Of a DNA stretch of 10,987 nucleotides, positions 1 to 7,802 are shown one piece after another; position 1 is the first letter of the stretch, and every line of letters starts with the position of its first letter. Below the pieces are notes generated by a model that saw nothing but the letters and a program-made list of their open reading frames with translations, did no database searches and had not been told where the DNA came from. Source of the stretch: JACPAP01 sp035287045 (GTDB lineage: Bacteria; Gemmatimonadota; Gemmatimonadetes; Gemmatimonadales; GWC2-71-9). The translations under genes were made by a program, and so were the position numbers. The DNA lies in assembly GCA_035287045.1 (NCBI GenBank), contig DATECF010000014.1, forward strand, positions 1 through 10,987, written 5' to 3'.

Positions 1-1
1 G

Positions 2-835
2 CCGGCCGAATCCCTCCGCCAGCGAGGGAAAACAGAACGCCGCGGCCCCGGTGTAGAGGGCGCGCAGCTCATCGTCCGTCACCCGCCCCAGGAGGTGCAC
101 CGGCAGGTCGTCGTGACCAGGCCACGACGCCGCGGCGTGGATTTGCGGGTGCCGCGCCCCGGTGACCACCAGTGCTGGCGGGTTGCCGCTGGGCCAGCGG
201 CGCAAGGCCTCGAGGAGAAACGCCGCGTTCTTCCGCCGGTCGCCCGCACCGGTGGCGAGCAGATACTGATCCGGCAGACCCCACTTGGCCCGAACCGCGG
301 CTACCGCCACGCTGTCCGCGGGCTGGTCGAACGGTGCGGTGCCCTGCGAGACGAGATCAATGCGGTCCCGGGCGACGCCGAGCACCCGCACCAGCTCTCC
401 GCGGGTCCACTCCGACAAGACCAGCACCCGGGCCGCGTGGCGTACCGGACGAGCCAGCGCGGCCTTGAACCACCAGGTGAACCCGGGCCGGTACCACTCG
501 GGATGGGTCAGCGGAGTCAGGTCGTACACCAGGATCACCGAAGGCCCGGCGCCACAGGCCGGTGCCGTCTGGCCCAGATGCAGCGCCACATCGCAGCCGG
601 CGCTCCGCAGCCTCAAGGGCAACTCGATCTGCTCCCATACCCGCCCGGGCAGGATCCCGCGCACTACCTCCCTCGCTGGCAGCTTCGAGGCTGGCTGGGC
701 CTTCGCGAGTCCTCGCGGCACGAATACCGCCACCCGCGCGCGATCCCCCAGCCGTGCCGCGAGCTCCCGCGCCACCCGCTGCACGCCGGTCACCGGCGCG
801 CCGTAGAACCGACCGTTAAGCGCGATCCGCAGCAT
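2..835 (-). CDS. GT4-family glycosyltransferase, 3' end beyond window
   Basis: Probable cytoplasmic or membrane-associated glycosyltransferase adding a sugar to the lipid-linked repeat unit. The frame is open from an ATG at 835 to the window edge (278 codons, no stop), so the gene is partial. It begins MLRIALNGRFYGAPVTGVQR, the usual start of GT-B enzymes of family GT4, with the Rossmann-type opening and a flexible glycine loop. A nucleotide-sugar-side motif ATGAGDRRKN lies near residues 194-203 (compare VG..EPRKN in relatives), and FPSLAEGFGR near residues 269-278 is the start of the E-x7-E donor-binding region, where the window ends. The start overlaps the end of the upstream polymerase gene by 20 bases, so it is the last visible gene of the operon. 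No clear Shine-Dalgarno precedes it. Family is confident; the sugar donor and linkage cannot be told from sequence. Confidence 0.88.
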   Translation of the reverse strand, partial: MLRIALNGRFYGAPVTGVQRVARELAARLGDRARVAVFVPRGLAKAQPASKLPAREVVRGILPGRVWEQIELPLRLRSAGCDVALHLGQTAPACGAGPSVILVYDLTPLTHPEWYRPGFTWWFKAALARPVRHAARVLVLSEWTRGELVRVLGVARDRIDLVSQGTAPFDQPADSVAVAAVRAKWGLPDQYLLATGAGDRRKNAAFLLEALRRWPSGNPPALVVTGARHPQIHAAASWPGHDDLPVHLLGRVTDDELRALYTGAAAFCFPSLAEGFGR

Positions 836-2237
836 GGGTGCGTGCCGGGGGAAAAGCGCCATCGGAGGCGCTCAGGCAGAGTGCCAGGATCAGCACGGCC
901 ACCTGCCCCGGACCGTGAGAGAAGATCCAGTCGGAGAACCCCACCGCGATCACGGTGCCGGCGGACCAAACCAACGCCCGCCTGAGCGCGAGCCCAGTGG
1001 GCGCCTCGGCTGGATCATGGGCCGCGTCGCGCGCCCGCCGGATGGCGCGGACCAGCACGTGAGCCAGAAGCCAGACAAACGGGATGAGGCCTATGAGCCC
1101 CGCCTCGGCAGCGACCTGGACCAAGGCGTTGTGGGGTGTCGGGAGGTAGTCGAAGAGCTGCGGGATCTGGGCCCCAAAGCGATCCAGCTCCGTGGCGTAG
1201 CCGCCCAGGCCCACGCCGGCCAGCGGCTGGGCCAGGAACATCAGCACCCCGGCCAGCATGAGGGCGGCTCGCTGCTCCAGAACCCAATCCGCCAGCGTGC
1301 GCTGGAATGTGTCCCGCAGCATGCCGCCGGAGATCAGGTCCACCAGCACCGCCGTCGCGATGGTTGCGAGCCAGAGGCGCACCGCCCAGCGAATCTGCCC
1401 GGCGGGAAGCAGCACCAAGGTGCCGGCTACGACCGCCAGCCAGCTTCCCCGGGAGAACGTGGCGGTGAGTCCCAGAATCATGGCGGCGAGTGCCGCGACC
1501 GCGGCTCGGCGGGCGAACGGAGTGGCGGCGATCTCGAGGCGATACACCGCGAGCGGGATGAGCGGGGCCAGGAACATAGCGAGCGCATTGGGCTGTCCGA
1601 ATCCCAGGGCCGCACGGTGGTACGGTGTCCCCCAGCGCGGGAACCGGCCGGGCAAGAGATCCACCGCCTCCAGCACCGCGAGCGTGCCGCACGCGCCGCC
1701 CACCAGCACCAGCAGCGATACCAGCGATTCGCTGCGGCCCCGCGAGGCGCCCAGCGCATCTGTCGCCACCACCAGCAAGGCCATCATCACGGCGAAGTTC
1801 AGCAGTTCCCGGGCCCCGCTCGCGAAGCTGGTGCCGATCAGCGCCGAGAGCGTCACCGCGGCAACGGTGAGGGTGAGCGGCAGATGCGGCAGCTCGCTGG
1901 GGAGCAGCCGTTCGCGGTAGACGGCTTTGCGGAGGAGCCACCCCAGGACCACCAGGCCGGTGGCGGGTGCCGCCACGGTGAGCCGGAGCGCGGGTGTGTC
2001 AGTCAGCGCGGGGAGGGGCAGGGTGAGCACCAGCGCGGTGAGACCGTCGGTCCAGCCTACGGCCACGGCCACCAGGAGGGCCAGGCCGGCCATGGTCCCG
2101 CCCACGGCCGCGAGCGGGAGATCGCTCCGCGCGGCGCCGGCCAGGGCCAGTACGGTACCCGCACCGAGCAGAGCCACAGTGGCCGCTACCAAGGCCGCCC
2201 GGTAGGCGCTGCCTACTCCGCCGTTAGCGTTACTCAC
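816..2237 (-). CDS. O-antigen ligase/polymerase family membrane protein (Wzy_C), likely Wzy polymerase
   Basis: Integral inner-membrane protein of 473 residues, almost entirely hydrophobic segments (about 10-12 predicted by eye). The Wzy_C family signature is clear: FSRGSWLAVV near residues 261-270, GVGLGGY near 341-347, and PTPHNALVQVAAEAGLIG near 366-383, where the His and the preceding Pro residues are the conserved periplasmic-loop positions. The family contains both Wzy repeat-unit polymerases and WaaL ligases; the adjacent Wzx, Wzz-like and initiating transferase genes favour a polymerase acting on undecaprenyl-diphosphate-linked repeats in the periplasm. The start is taken as GTG at 2237; a G-rich stretch lies upstream but is rather distant, so a later start is possible. 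It sits 27 bases downstream of the glycosyltransferase gene and overlaps the next gene by 20 bases. Confidence 0.88.
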   Translation of the reverse strand: MSNANGGVGSAYRAALVAATVALLGAGTVLALAGAARSDLPLAAVGGTMAGLALLVAVAVGWTDGLTALVLTLPLPALTDTPALRLTVAAPATGLVVLGWLLRKAVYRERLLPSELPHLPLTLTVAAVTLSALIGTSFASGARELLNFAVMMALLVVATDALGASRGRSESLVSLLVLVGGACGTLAVLEAVDLLPGRFPRWGTPYHRAALGFGQPNALAMFLAPLIPLAVYRLEIAATPFARRAAVAALAAMILGLTATFSRGSWLAVVAGTLVLLPAGQIRWAVRLWLATIATAVLVDLISGGMLRDTFQRTLADWVLEQRAALMLAGVLMFLAQPLAGVGLGGYATELDRFGAQIPQLFDYLPTPHNALVQVAAEAGLIGLIPFVWLLAHVLVRAIRRARDAAHDPAEAPTGLALRRALVWSAGTVIAVGFSDWIFSHGPGQVAVLILALCLSASDGAFPPARTHAADRA

Positions 2238-2264
2238 TGCCGAGACGCAGCCCCCACCTTCCGT

Positions 2265-3371
2265 TCACGCCCAGTCCCTCAGTACTCGTTGGTAGAACTG
2301 CGCGGTCTGCTCTGCGACGCGCTCATTGGTGAACTCCGCCCGCACCCGCTCGCGCCCCAGCGCGCCGAGCCGGAACCGGAGCTCGCGGTCCCGGGCCAGC
2401 GTCGCCAACGTCTCCCCCAGGGCCGCCGCGTTCCCCTCCGGGACCACCAGCCCCGCGTCGCCGATCACCCTGGGGATTTCCCCGGAATCCGAGCCCACCA
2501 CCGGCACCCCGCAGGCCATGGCCTCCACCAGCACTCGGCCGAATTGCTCGGCCCAGTGCGTTGTGGTGAGCGAAGGGAGCACCAGCACGTCGAACGCGGG
2601 AAGCCACGCTGCCACCTCCCGAGACGGTTGGTGGCCAGCGAACCGGACCCGCCCGTCCAGCCCATTGCGTGCGGCCAGGCTGGCGAGTGCCGGCCGCTCC
2701 CGGCCGTCTCCCAGGATCACGAGGCTCGCCGCGGGCAACCGCGTCAGCGCCCGCATCAGCACGCTCACCCCTTTTTCCGGCACCAGGCGGCCGGCGAAGC
2801 CGATCACCAACTGGTCCTCACTCAGCCCCAGCGCGGCCCGCTGCGCGCGCCGGTGCGACGGGCTGGGCTGGAACCGCTCCAGGTCCACGCCGAATTGCGG
2901 CACAATCGTGAGGGGACCGCGGTACCCTAGCCGCTCCAGCGTCTCCGCCGCGCGGTGCGTCCCGGCGATCGCCCCGGCCGCATGCCGAAAGACGAAAGCC
3001 CGCATCCAGCCAAAGGGCGGCGGCAGGTGTTTGGCGATGGTCTGCCACGCGAAGAACACCGCCGGCACGCCGCGCCGCCGCGCCGCGCGGACCAGCTGCC
3101 AGGTGACCGCGCTGTAGGGCTCTTCGTCCACGTGGATCAGGTCGGGGCGGTGCGCCTCCAGCATGCGGTGCGGCTGGCGATACAGGTGGAGGTGCGGCCG
3201 GCCCGGCAGCCGTACCGGCCACGAGAGCACCTCGCCGTCCTGGACCGGCTCCGCCGGCGGCCTCCAGCGGTCCGGTATCACGGCCGTCACGTCGAGATGC
3301 CGCCTGAGCGCGCGCAGCTTGTCGCGGTAGGCCGCGACCGTGAGTGCCTTGGAGACGTAGAGCACTCTCAT
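2265..3371 (-). CDS. GT4-family glycosyltransferase
   Basis: A 368-residue GT-B glycosyltransferase of family GT4, expected to transfer a sugar from a nucleotide donor onto the growing lipid-linked repeat at the inner face of the membrane. The N-terminal domain starts MRVLYVSKAL; the C-terminal Glycos_transf_1 domain shows GFAGRLVPEKG (residues 191-201), GDG (221-223), and an E-x7-E motif (E275 to E283) in EQFGRVLVEAMACGVPVV, followed by SGEIP. All the usual elements are present and the length is normal. The open frame extends further upstream to 3647 but the ATG at 3371 is preferred: it gives a standard N-terminus and its ATGA overlaps the TGA of the flippase gene by 4 bases, the same coupling as elsewhere in the operon. 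The acceptor and donor are not predictable. Confidence 0.93.
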   Translation of the reverse strand: MRVLYVSKALTVAAYRDKLRALRRHLDVTAVIPDRWRPPAEPVQDGEVLSWPVRLPGRPHLHLYRQPHRMLEAHRPDLIHVDEEPYSAVTWQLVRAARRRGVPAVFFAWQTIAKHLPPPFGWMRAFVFRHAAGAIAGTHRAAETLERLGYRGPLTIVPQFGVDLERFQPSPSHRRAQRAALGLSEDQLVIGFAGRLVPEKGVSVLMRALTRLPAASLVILGDGRERPALASLAARNGLDGRVRFAGHQPSREVAAWLPAFDVLVLPSLTTTHWAEQFGRVLVEAMACGVPVVGSDSGEIPRVIGDAGLVVPEGNAAALGETLATLARDRELRFRLGALGRERVRAEFTNERVAEQTAQFYQRVLRDWA

Positions 3372-4750
3372 GCGTCGGCCCGCTCCAGGGCAGCGATCTC
3401 CGGCGTGAGGTCGGGTCCTCTGCGGAGTGAGCGGGCCAGGGCCGCACGCTCCGGCGGCGACCACAACGCGCGGGGCCGGAGGTTGATGCCCAGCACCAAA
3501 CGAGCGGTGGCCAGAGCGCCCACGGCCAGCCCCCACTCGGAGAGCAGCATCGCCAGTGCTGCGCCCTCCGCGCCCCGCACGGGAATGAACCAGAGGTTCA
3601 AGCCCAGGTTGATGGCCAGGGTCGCGCCGTAGAGCAGCGCCACCCACCGCATGGCGCGAGCGGCGGCCAGCACGTAGAGCGCCACCACGTTCGCTGTGAG
3701 GGCCGGGAGCACGGCGGCGAGCAGGGCCAGGACCGGCACGGATCCCGTGTAGGCGGCCCCGAACGCCAGCCCCACAACCGGCGCCCTCAGCGTCCAGAGC
3801 AACGCCGCAACCGGGACGGCCACCAGCAGCGCCAGCTCCAGCAGGCGGGCTCCCGCCAGGCGCACGTCATCGCCCTGGGCGGCGCCGGCCCGGCTCAGGC
3901 GCGGGTACACCGCTGCGGCTCCCACCGTGGCCAGCGCGCGGGTGATGTCCACGAACTTGTACGCCGCGGTGTAGAGCCCCACCTCGCTCGCCGGCCACCA
4001 GTGCGCCAGGAGCAGCACGTCCAGCTTGGCATATACCGTGAGCACCACGAACGAGACGGCGAAGGGCGCCAACGAGTGGAGCAGGCGCCTCAGGTCGCCC
4101 CACGAGGCGGGCGCGCCGCGGCGGACCGGCCCCGGAAGACGCGCCAGCAACCACCCCAGCGCCGCCGCCTGGCCCAGGATCGGCGCCGCGGAGAAGAGCA
4201 CCAGACTGGACGTGGTGACCACCAGCACACCGCCCACCAACCCCGTCACCAGCCCATACAGCGCGCTCGCCTGGGTCCAGACGTGCATGCGTTCGGTGGC
4301 CTGGAAGTAGGCGGCCAGGTTCTCCCCATAGGCGCCAATGGCGTAGGCGATGGCGAGCAGCAGCGCCGCGCCTTGGACCTCGCCGGAGTAGCCCAGCAGC
4401 CGGACCAGCACGATCAGGGCGGCCAGCATGACGGCGTTGGACGCGGTCTTCACCCAGTGCGCGACCCGCATCAGCGAAGGTGCGCGCCCGGGGTGCTGAG
4501 CGAACTCCCGGACCAGGAGGGGGATCATCCCCAGCGTGGCCACGATGCTCAAGACCACGGCGAAGGCCCCCGCCGTGCCGTAGGCCCCGAAGTCGCTGGT
4601 CCCCAGGGTCCGGGCCGCCACGATCGCGGCCAGGAAGGTGAGGCCGCGCGGCAGGGCGTAGGCCAGAAAGAGTGCGGCGGCGTTCCGCGCCACCGGTCGC
4701 GCGGCGCCGGATCCGGAAGGGCCAGCTCGAGGCTCGGCGGCCAGGGTCAC
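3368..4750 (-). CDS. Polysaccharide flippase, MOP superfamily (Wzx-like)
   Basis: A 460-residue polytopic membrane protein of the polysaccharide transporter branch of the MOP superfamily, proposed to move the undecaprenyl-linked repeat across the inner membrane. After a short hydrophilic head, hydrophobic segments run to near the C-terminus, with about 12-14 segments expected. Family-typical stretches are FLAAIVAARTLGTSDFGAYG (about residues 38-57), TVYAKLDVLLLAHW in the middle with the Lys-Asp pair usual in this family, and SEVGLYTAAYKFVD. The Wzz, initiating transferase and Wzy neighbours support a Wzx assignment over a drug or lipid II exporter. It starts with GTG at 4750, overlapping the preceding stop as GTGA, and overlaps the next gene by 4 bases. 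The hydrophilic last 40 or so residues are slightly longer than typical. Confidence 0.9.
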   Translation of the reverse strand: MTLAAEPRAGPSGSGAARPVARNAAALFLAYALPRGLTFLAAIVAARTLGTSDFGAYGTAGAFAVVLSIVATLGMIPLLVREFAQHPGRAPSLMRVAHWVKTASNAVMLAALIVLVRLLGYSGEVQGAALLLAIAYAIGAYGENLAAYFQATERMHVWTQASALYGLVTGLVGGVLVVTTSSLVLFSAAPILGQAAALGWLLARLPGPVRRGAPASWGDLRRLLHSLAPFAVSFVVLTVYAKLDVLLLAHWWPASEVGLYTAAYKFVDITRALATVGAAAVYPRLSRAGAAQGDDVRLAGARLLELALLVAVPVAALLWTLRAPVVGLAFGAAYTGSVPVLALLAAVLPALTANVVALYVLAAARAMRWVALLYGATLAINLGLNLWFIPVRGAEGAALAMLLSEWGLAVGALATARLVLGINLRPRALWSPPERAALARSLRRGPDLTPEIAALERADA

Positions 4751-5370
4751 GGGTCGGGGGCTCCCTGAAGCACGGCGGGGATCGAGCGCAGCAGGATTGC
4801 GAGGTCGGCGCGGATGCCCCGATTTCGCACGTAATCCAGCTCCAGACGCGCGCGCTCGGGGTAGTCAGGCCGGCGGCGCCCCAGGCTGGTCCAGGCGCCG
4901 GTAATGCCCGGTTTGACCCGCAGGAGGTCCGCTCCCTGGGGCCCGTATTCGGTCAGCTCGGCCGGGACCACGGGCCGCGGGCCCACCAGGGACATGGAGC
5001 CGCCCAGCACGTTGATGAGCTGGGGCAGCTCGTCGAGATGCCGCCGCCTGAGCCAGCGGCCCACCCGGGTCACCCGCGGGTCCTCGCCGGAGCGAAGCTT
5101 GAAGCCGTTCTGGACGTAGCGGCTCTTGAGCCCGGCGTCCCGCTCCAGCAGTTCCTCGGCGCCGGGCAGCATGGTGCGGAGCTTCCAACACCGAAACGGC
5201 CGACCGTCCCGGCCCAGACGGCGGTGCCCAAAGAACACCGGCCGGCCGGACTCGATCAGCACCGCGAGGGCGCAGACGGCAAGCAGCGGAGCGGCGAAGA
5301 GCAGCAGCAGTCCGGCGGCCACCACATCCGCCGCGTGCCGCGCTCCATCGGCCATAGACGCCACCGTCAA
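4747..5370 (-). CDS. Initiating sugar transferase (bacterial phosphoglycosyl transferase, Bac_transf)
   Basis: A 207-residue monotopic phosphoglycosyl transferase that would start the repeat unit by moving a sugar-1-phosphate onto undecaprenyl phosphate. It has one N-terminal hydrophobic re-entrant segment (about residues 14-38), then HRRLGRDGRPF and CWKLRTM (61-67), the catalytic Asp-Glu dyad in LDELPQLINVLGGSMSLVGP (D113, E114), the PRP motif ending at residue 133 and KPGITG (153-158). This is the short, catalytic-core form (like WcaJ/PglC cores) without the extra four-helix and Rossmann domains of large WbaP-type enzymes. The annotated start is TTG at 5370, chosen because TTGA overlaps the TGA of the upstream gene; an in-frame ATG at 5355 is the alternative and would remove five residues. 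Sugar specificity is unknown. Confidence 0.93.
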   Translation of the reverse strand: MTVASMADGARHAADVVAAGLLLLFAAPLLAVCALAVLIESGRPVFFGHRRLGRDGRPFRCWKLRTMLPGAEELLERDAGLKSRYVQNGFKLRSGEDPRVTRVGRWLRRRHLDELPQLINVLGGSMSLVGPRPVVPAELTEYGPQGADLLRVKPGITGAWTSLGRRRPDYPERARLELDYVRNRGIRADLAILLRSIPAVLQGAPDP

Positions 5371-6911
5371 CCGAGGCGCTGGCGCGCCGCCATGGCCAGC
5401 AGGCCAAAGATGCCCGCCAGCATGAACCCGACCCCCAGCCCCAAGGTCTTTCGGGGCCAGACGGGCTTGTAGCGGAGCGCCGGCGGGTCAATCACCTGCA
5501 CGTTGCTGAAGGTCAAGGCCTCGCGTAGCTCCTCCTGGCGCAGCCGTTCCTGGGTGAGCCGGTACACGTCCGACAGCAGGCGCACCTCGCGCTGGCGCCG
5601 CGCCAGCTCCAGGGTGGCGCGCGGAGTGTTGCCCACCAGGGAATCCAGCTGGCGCATCTGGGTTGCGAGCCCCGCCAGCTCGTTGACCATCGCGTCCCGG
5701 TACCCCCGCACCACCGATTCGAGCGACGCCTCGAGCTGGCGAATCTGACCGTCGAGCACCCTCATGTCGCGGTTCTCGGGGCTCCGGCGCGCCGCCAGCG
5801 ACAGACGCTCGCGCTCGAGAGCCGCGAGCTGCGCCACGAGGCCCCCCACGGTCTCGTTCTGGACGAAACGAGGGAACGCCATCAGGTCCGGCCGGGGTCG
5901 CACCCCGCCGGTGTCCCGCTCCACCCGGGCCAGCAGGCTGTCCAGGGCGACCAGTTCGGTCCGGGTCCGGGCCATCTGGGCGGACACCTCGCTATGACGC
6001 TCCACCACCGCGCGACTCTGGTCGTCCGGCGCGATCAGGCGGGTACGCTCCTGCCAGTCGTTCAGCGAGGACTCGGCGAGCGTCAACTCGGCAAGGGTCT
6101 GGGCGGCAACCTGCCGCAGCGAATCCACTGTCTGGCCGCTCTCGCGGCGTTGCACCGTGGCGCGGAGCGCCAGGAACCGGCTCACCATGGCGCCCACCAC
6201 CTGCGTGGCCAGCCCAGGGTCCTGGTGGTCGTAGGAGATGTCCAGCACGTTGGCGTCGCGCCGTGTGCGCTCGGGCGTGAGGCGCGCGCGGGTCTGGCGG
6301 ACGGCCTCGCCAAACGGCAGGGTGCGAATGGTGAACGCGGGCGGTGCACGGTGGGCGGAGTCGTGGGGGCCAGTCCCCGGCGCCCGCAGGGCCAGGGTCA
6401 CGGCACCAAAGGTGATGACTGTGCCGGGGCGCACGGTGCCGATCAGGGAGTCCTGCGGCGACGTCATGCGGATGGTGAACCCGCCTTCCGGCGAAGCACG
6501 GACCTGGTAGCGGGCCTTGGTGGTGGATCGGGTGGCCTCGAGCTTGGAGACCAGCGAATCCCGGTGCCAGCCGCGCGGCGCTTCGACCACCACGTTGAGC
6601 GCCGCGTCTTCCACGACGCCCTCGGCCACGGTGCGGCTGTCCAGCAGCTCCAGGTCGTTGGCGAACGGGTCGCCGCCGGTCCGGAAGAAGCTCAGGATGC
6701 CGGCTGCCGGGGAGACGCCGCTCATGGGGGGCGGCTCGCCGATCCGCAGGCGCGCCTCGGCGCGGTAGATGGGCCGGGTGAGAAACACCAGGCCCACGGC
6801 CAGCCCAAGGATCGGGAGGAAGACGGCCAGGCCGGTCCGCCAGCGCGCAGCGAGCACGCGTACCCACTGCTCCAACGCGCCCGCGAACGGAGGCGTGGTG
6901 GGGTCACCCAT
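5367..6911 (-). CDS. Wzz/GNVR-type polysaccharide co-polymerase (chain-length determinant)
   Basis: A 514-residue inner-membrane protein that would set polysaccharide chain length and contact the outer-membrane exporter. It has a Wzz-type layout: a membrane segment near residues 27-45, a large periplasmic region with long coiled-coil helices (roughly 230-470), a GNVR-like stretch starting PRATLELARRQREV (about 430), then a proline-containing stretch IDPPALRYKPVWPRK and a second membrane segment (about 490-509). The C-terminus stops there: there is no Walker A/B or Tyr cluster, so no BY-kinase is fused. The start is ATG at 6911; an in-frame TAG lies seven codons upstream with no other start codon between. 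No Shine-Dalgarno is visible before this ATG, whereas a small ORF 26 bases upstream has a perfect one, so translation may depend on that leader. First large gene of the operon. Confidence 0.9.
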   Translation of the reverse strand: MGDPTTPPFAGALEQWVRVLAARWRTGLAVFLPILGLAVGLVFLTRPIYRAEARLRIGEPPPMSGVSPAAGILSFFRTGGDPFANDLELLDSRTVAEGVVEDAALNVVVEAPRGWHRDSLVSKLEATRSTTKARYQVRASPEGGFTIRMTSPQDSLIGTVRPGTVITFGAVTLALRAPGTGPHDSAHRAPPAFTIRTLPFGEAVRQTRARLTPERTRRDANVLDISYDHQDPGLATQVVGAMVSRFLALRATVQRRESGQTVDSLRQVAAQTLAELTLAESSLNDWQERTRLIAPDDQSRAVVERHSEVSAQMARTRTELVALDSLLARVERDTGGVRPRPDLMAFPRFVQNETVGGLVAQLAALERERLSLAARRSPENRDMRVLDGQIRQLEASLESVVRGYRDAMVNELAGLATQMRQLDSLVGNTPRATLELARRQREVRLLSDVYRLTQERLRQEELREALTFSNVQVIDPPALRYKPVWPRKTLGLGVGFMLAGIFGLLAMAARQRLG

Positions 6912-6937
6912 GGGTTGTGGCGCCGGCTAGCTGGCCG

Positions 6938-6994
6938 TCACGCGAGCGGTGTCGTGCGGTGGAGGGACGACGCGCGAACGACGTGTCGTGTCAT
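6938..6994 (-). CDS. Putative 18-residue leader peptide upstream of the polysaccharide operon
   Basis: A short ORF, MTRHVVRASSLHRTTPLA then TGA, too short for most gene callers. It has the best ribosome-binding site seen near the operon: AAGGAG at 7006-7001, exactly six bases before the ATG. The stop is 26 bases before the start of the co-polymerase gene, which itself lacks a Shine-Dalgarno. A 7-base sequence GCTAGCT just upstream of the leader's binding site (7037-7031) is perfectly complementary to AGCTAGC just after its stop (6932-6926), so the leader could sit inside an RNA stem. The peptide has three Arg, two His and three Thr but no run of one amino acid that would indicate classical attenuation. 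Function as a coupling or regulatory leader is inferred. Confidence 0.5.
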   Translation of the reverse strand: MTRHVVRASSLHRTTPLA

Positions 6995-7000
6995 GGCGGG

Positions 7001-7006
7001 CTCCTT
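7001..7006 (-). promoter_or_regulatory. Strong Shine-Dalgarno for the leader ORF
   Basis: AAGGAG on the minus strand with six bases to the ATG at 6994. It is the main evidence that the small ORF is translated, and the only consensus ribosome-binding site in the 190 bases before the co-polymerase gene. Confidence 0.6.
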
Positions 7007-7102
7007 GGCGGCGGCTCTATTGAGAGTGAGAGCTAGCGATTCGGGGGCCGGCGTCAAGGCGGTGCGGATGCCCCAAGCCCCCCCAAAGCCCTCCGGCCAA
7101 CC

Positions 7103-7663
7103 CTACCCGAGCACGTCCGACGCACTGATTCCGAGGCCTGGCAGCTTCACCGCCGTGAGCGTGCCACCGCGCGTGACCGTCCGTACGTCTCGGTAACCGT
7201 CGGGCCCCGGTTCCCTACACAGCTCGATCAGATCGCCCGGGAGGTTCACCAGCCACACCTCGGGTATGCCGGCCTCGGCGTAGAGGGGGATCTTGATGTC
7301 CCGGTCGCGCTCCAGCGACGTGTCGGCGACTTCGATGACCAGCAGGACGTCCTCGGGGCTGGGAAGCCATGCGCCCGACAGACCGTTTGGCCTTCGCAAA
7401 ACCGCGATGTCAGGCTGAGGTTCCGACCGGTCGGCCAGAACCACCGGGTTCTGTACACTCACGCTGGTGTCGCTCCCCAAGCGACGTGCCAGCAGGTCGT
7501 TGAGACGAACCACGCATGCCACGTGGGGACCGCCGATGGGCGTCATCTCGACGATCTGCCCGTCGAGCAGTTCCACCCGGTCGTCCTCGTCGAGAATGCC
7601 CAGCTCGCCCAACCGGTGGTAGGTGTCCACCGTGAAGGGACCCTTGAACAGCTGAACCGCCAT
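7103..7663 (-). CDS. Uma2-family (DUF820) PD-(D/E)XK nuclease-fold protein
   Basis: A 186-residue member of the Uma2/DUF820 family, small proteins with a restriction-endonuclease-like fold that are abundant as singletons in some phyla and whose biological role is mostly unknown. Visible family elements: DRVELLDGQIVEMTPIGGPH (28-47), PDIAVLRRP (84-92) with the first acidic residue D85, LLVIEVADTSLERDRDIKIP (107-126) with E111 and K124, and YAEAGIPEVWLV (128-139). The catalytic-type residues are intact, so it is probably not decayed. ATG at 7663 is chosen; an upstream extension to 7795 is open but has no family-like sequence and would read through the proposed promoter. There is no Shine-Dalgarno, and the promoter position suggests a leaderless message. 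It sits between the exporter gene and the main polysaccharide operon and is probably an unrelated insertion. Confidence 0.88.
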   Translation of the reverse strand: MAVQLFKGPFTVDTYHRLGELGILDEDDRVELLDGQIVEMTPIGGPHVACVVRLNDLLARRLGSDTSVSVQNPVVLADRSEPQPDIAVLRRPNGLSGAWLPSPEDVLLVIEVADTSLERDRDIKIPLYAEAGIPEVWLVNLPGDLIELCREPGPDGYRDVRTVTRGGTLTAVKLPGLGISASDVLG

Positions 7664-7669
7664 GTGCAC

Positions 7670-7699
7670 AATATCTGCTCGGCGAAGGGGCCGAGTCAA
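7670..7699 (-). promoter_or_regulatory. Predicted promoter of the Uma2 gene with an operator-like inverted repeat in the spacer
   Basis: On the minus strand TTGACT (7699-7694) and GATATT (7675-7670) are 18 bases apart, matching five and four of six consensus positions. The -10 element ends six bases before the ATG at 7663, so transcription would start at or next to the start codon, giving a leaderless message. Between the boxes lies a perfect 6-base inverted repeat (CTCGGC/GCCGAG, 7678-7683 and 7690-7695), which would suit a repressor site. Promoter prediction by eye is uncertain. Confidence 0.45.
7677..7698. repeat. Inverted repeat GCTCGGCGA-N4-GCCGAGTCA, copy 1
   Basis: The two 9-base arms are the same as those of the copy at 7803-7821, but with a 4-base rather than a 1-base centre. 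The paired core is CTCGGC/GCCGAG. This copy lies inside the predicted Uma2 promoter, so binding by a protein, or DNA bending, could control it. Confidence 0.55.
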
Positions 7700-7752
7700 T
7701 TTTGAGACGGGGCGGCGGGGATGTACCGTCATTCCGACGCTGGGGCGGGTCT

Positions 7753-7779
7753 GAAAAACGCCTTTCCGTCCTGACGGCC
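7753..7779 (-). terminator. Weak terminator-like hairpin
   Basis: Reading the minus strand, CCGTC-AG-GACGG (7777-7766) is followed seven bases later by five T residues (7758-7754). The stem is short and the loop tight, so this is only a possible terminator for the protease transcript. Confidence 0.22.
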
Positions 7780-7802
7780 TGCCAACTGGCCACATGGTAC
7801 CG

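Noticed and set aside
95..985. 296-codon plus-strand open frame at the left end
   Set aside because: Antisense to the edge-truncated GT4 gene, whose motifs are clear; no domain in this frame.
834..2930. 698-codon plus-strand open frame
   Set aside because: It is antisense to the Wzy and glycosyltransferase genes, which carry family motifs. Its product is rich in Gln, Arg, Gly and His with no recognisable domain, as expected of a shadow frame in GC-rich DNA.
3372..3647. Upstream extension of the GT4 gene
   Set aside because: It would overlap the flippase gene by about 280 bases and adds no GT-like sequence; the ATG at 3371 with an ATGA overlap gives a standard N-terminus.
4001..4768. 255-codon plus-strand open frame
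   Set aside because: Gln/Gly/Arg/His-rich shadow of the flippase gene.
7021..7060. TTGACG (7057-7052, minus) as a -35 box for the main operon
   Set aside because: No acceptable -10 hexamer lies 16-19 bases downstream, so a sigma-70 promoter could not be supported; the real promoter may use another consensus.
5994..7196. 400-codon plus-strand open frame
   Set aside because: Antisense to the co-polymerase gene, leader region and end of the Uma2 gene; low-complexity composition and no motif.
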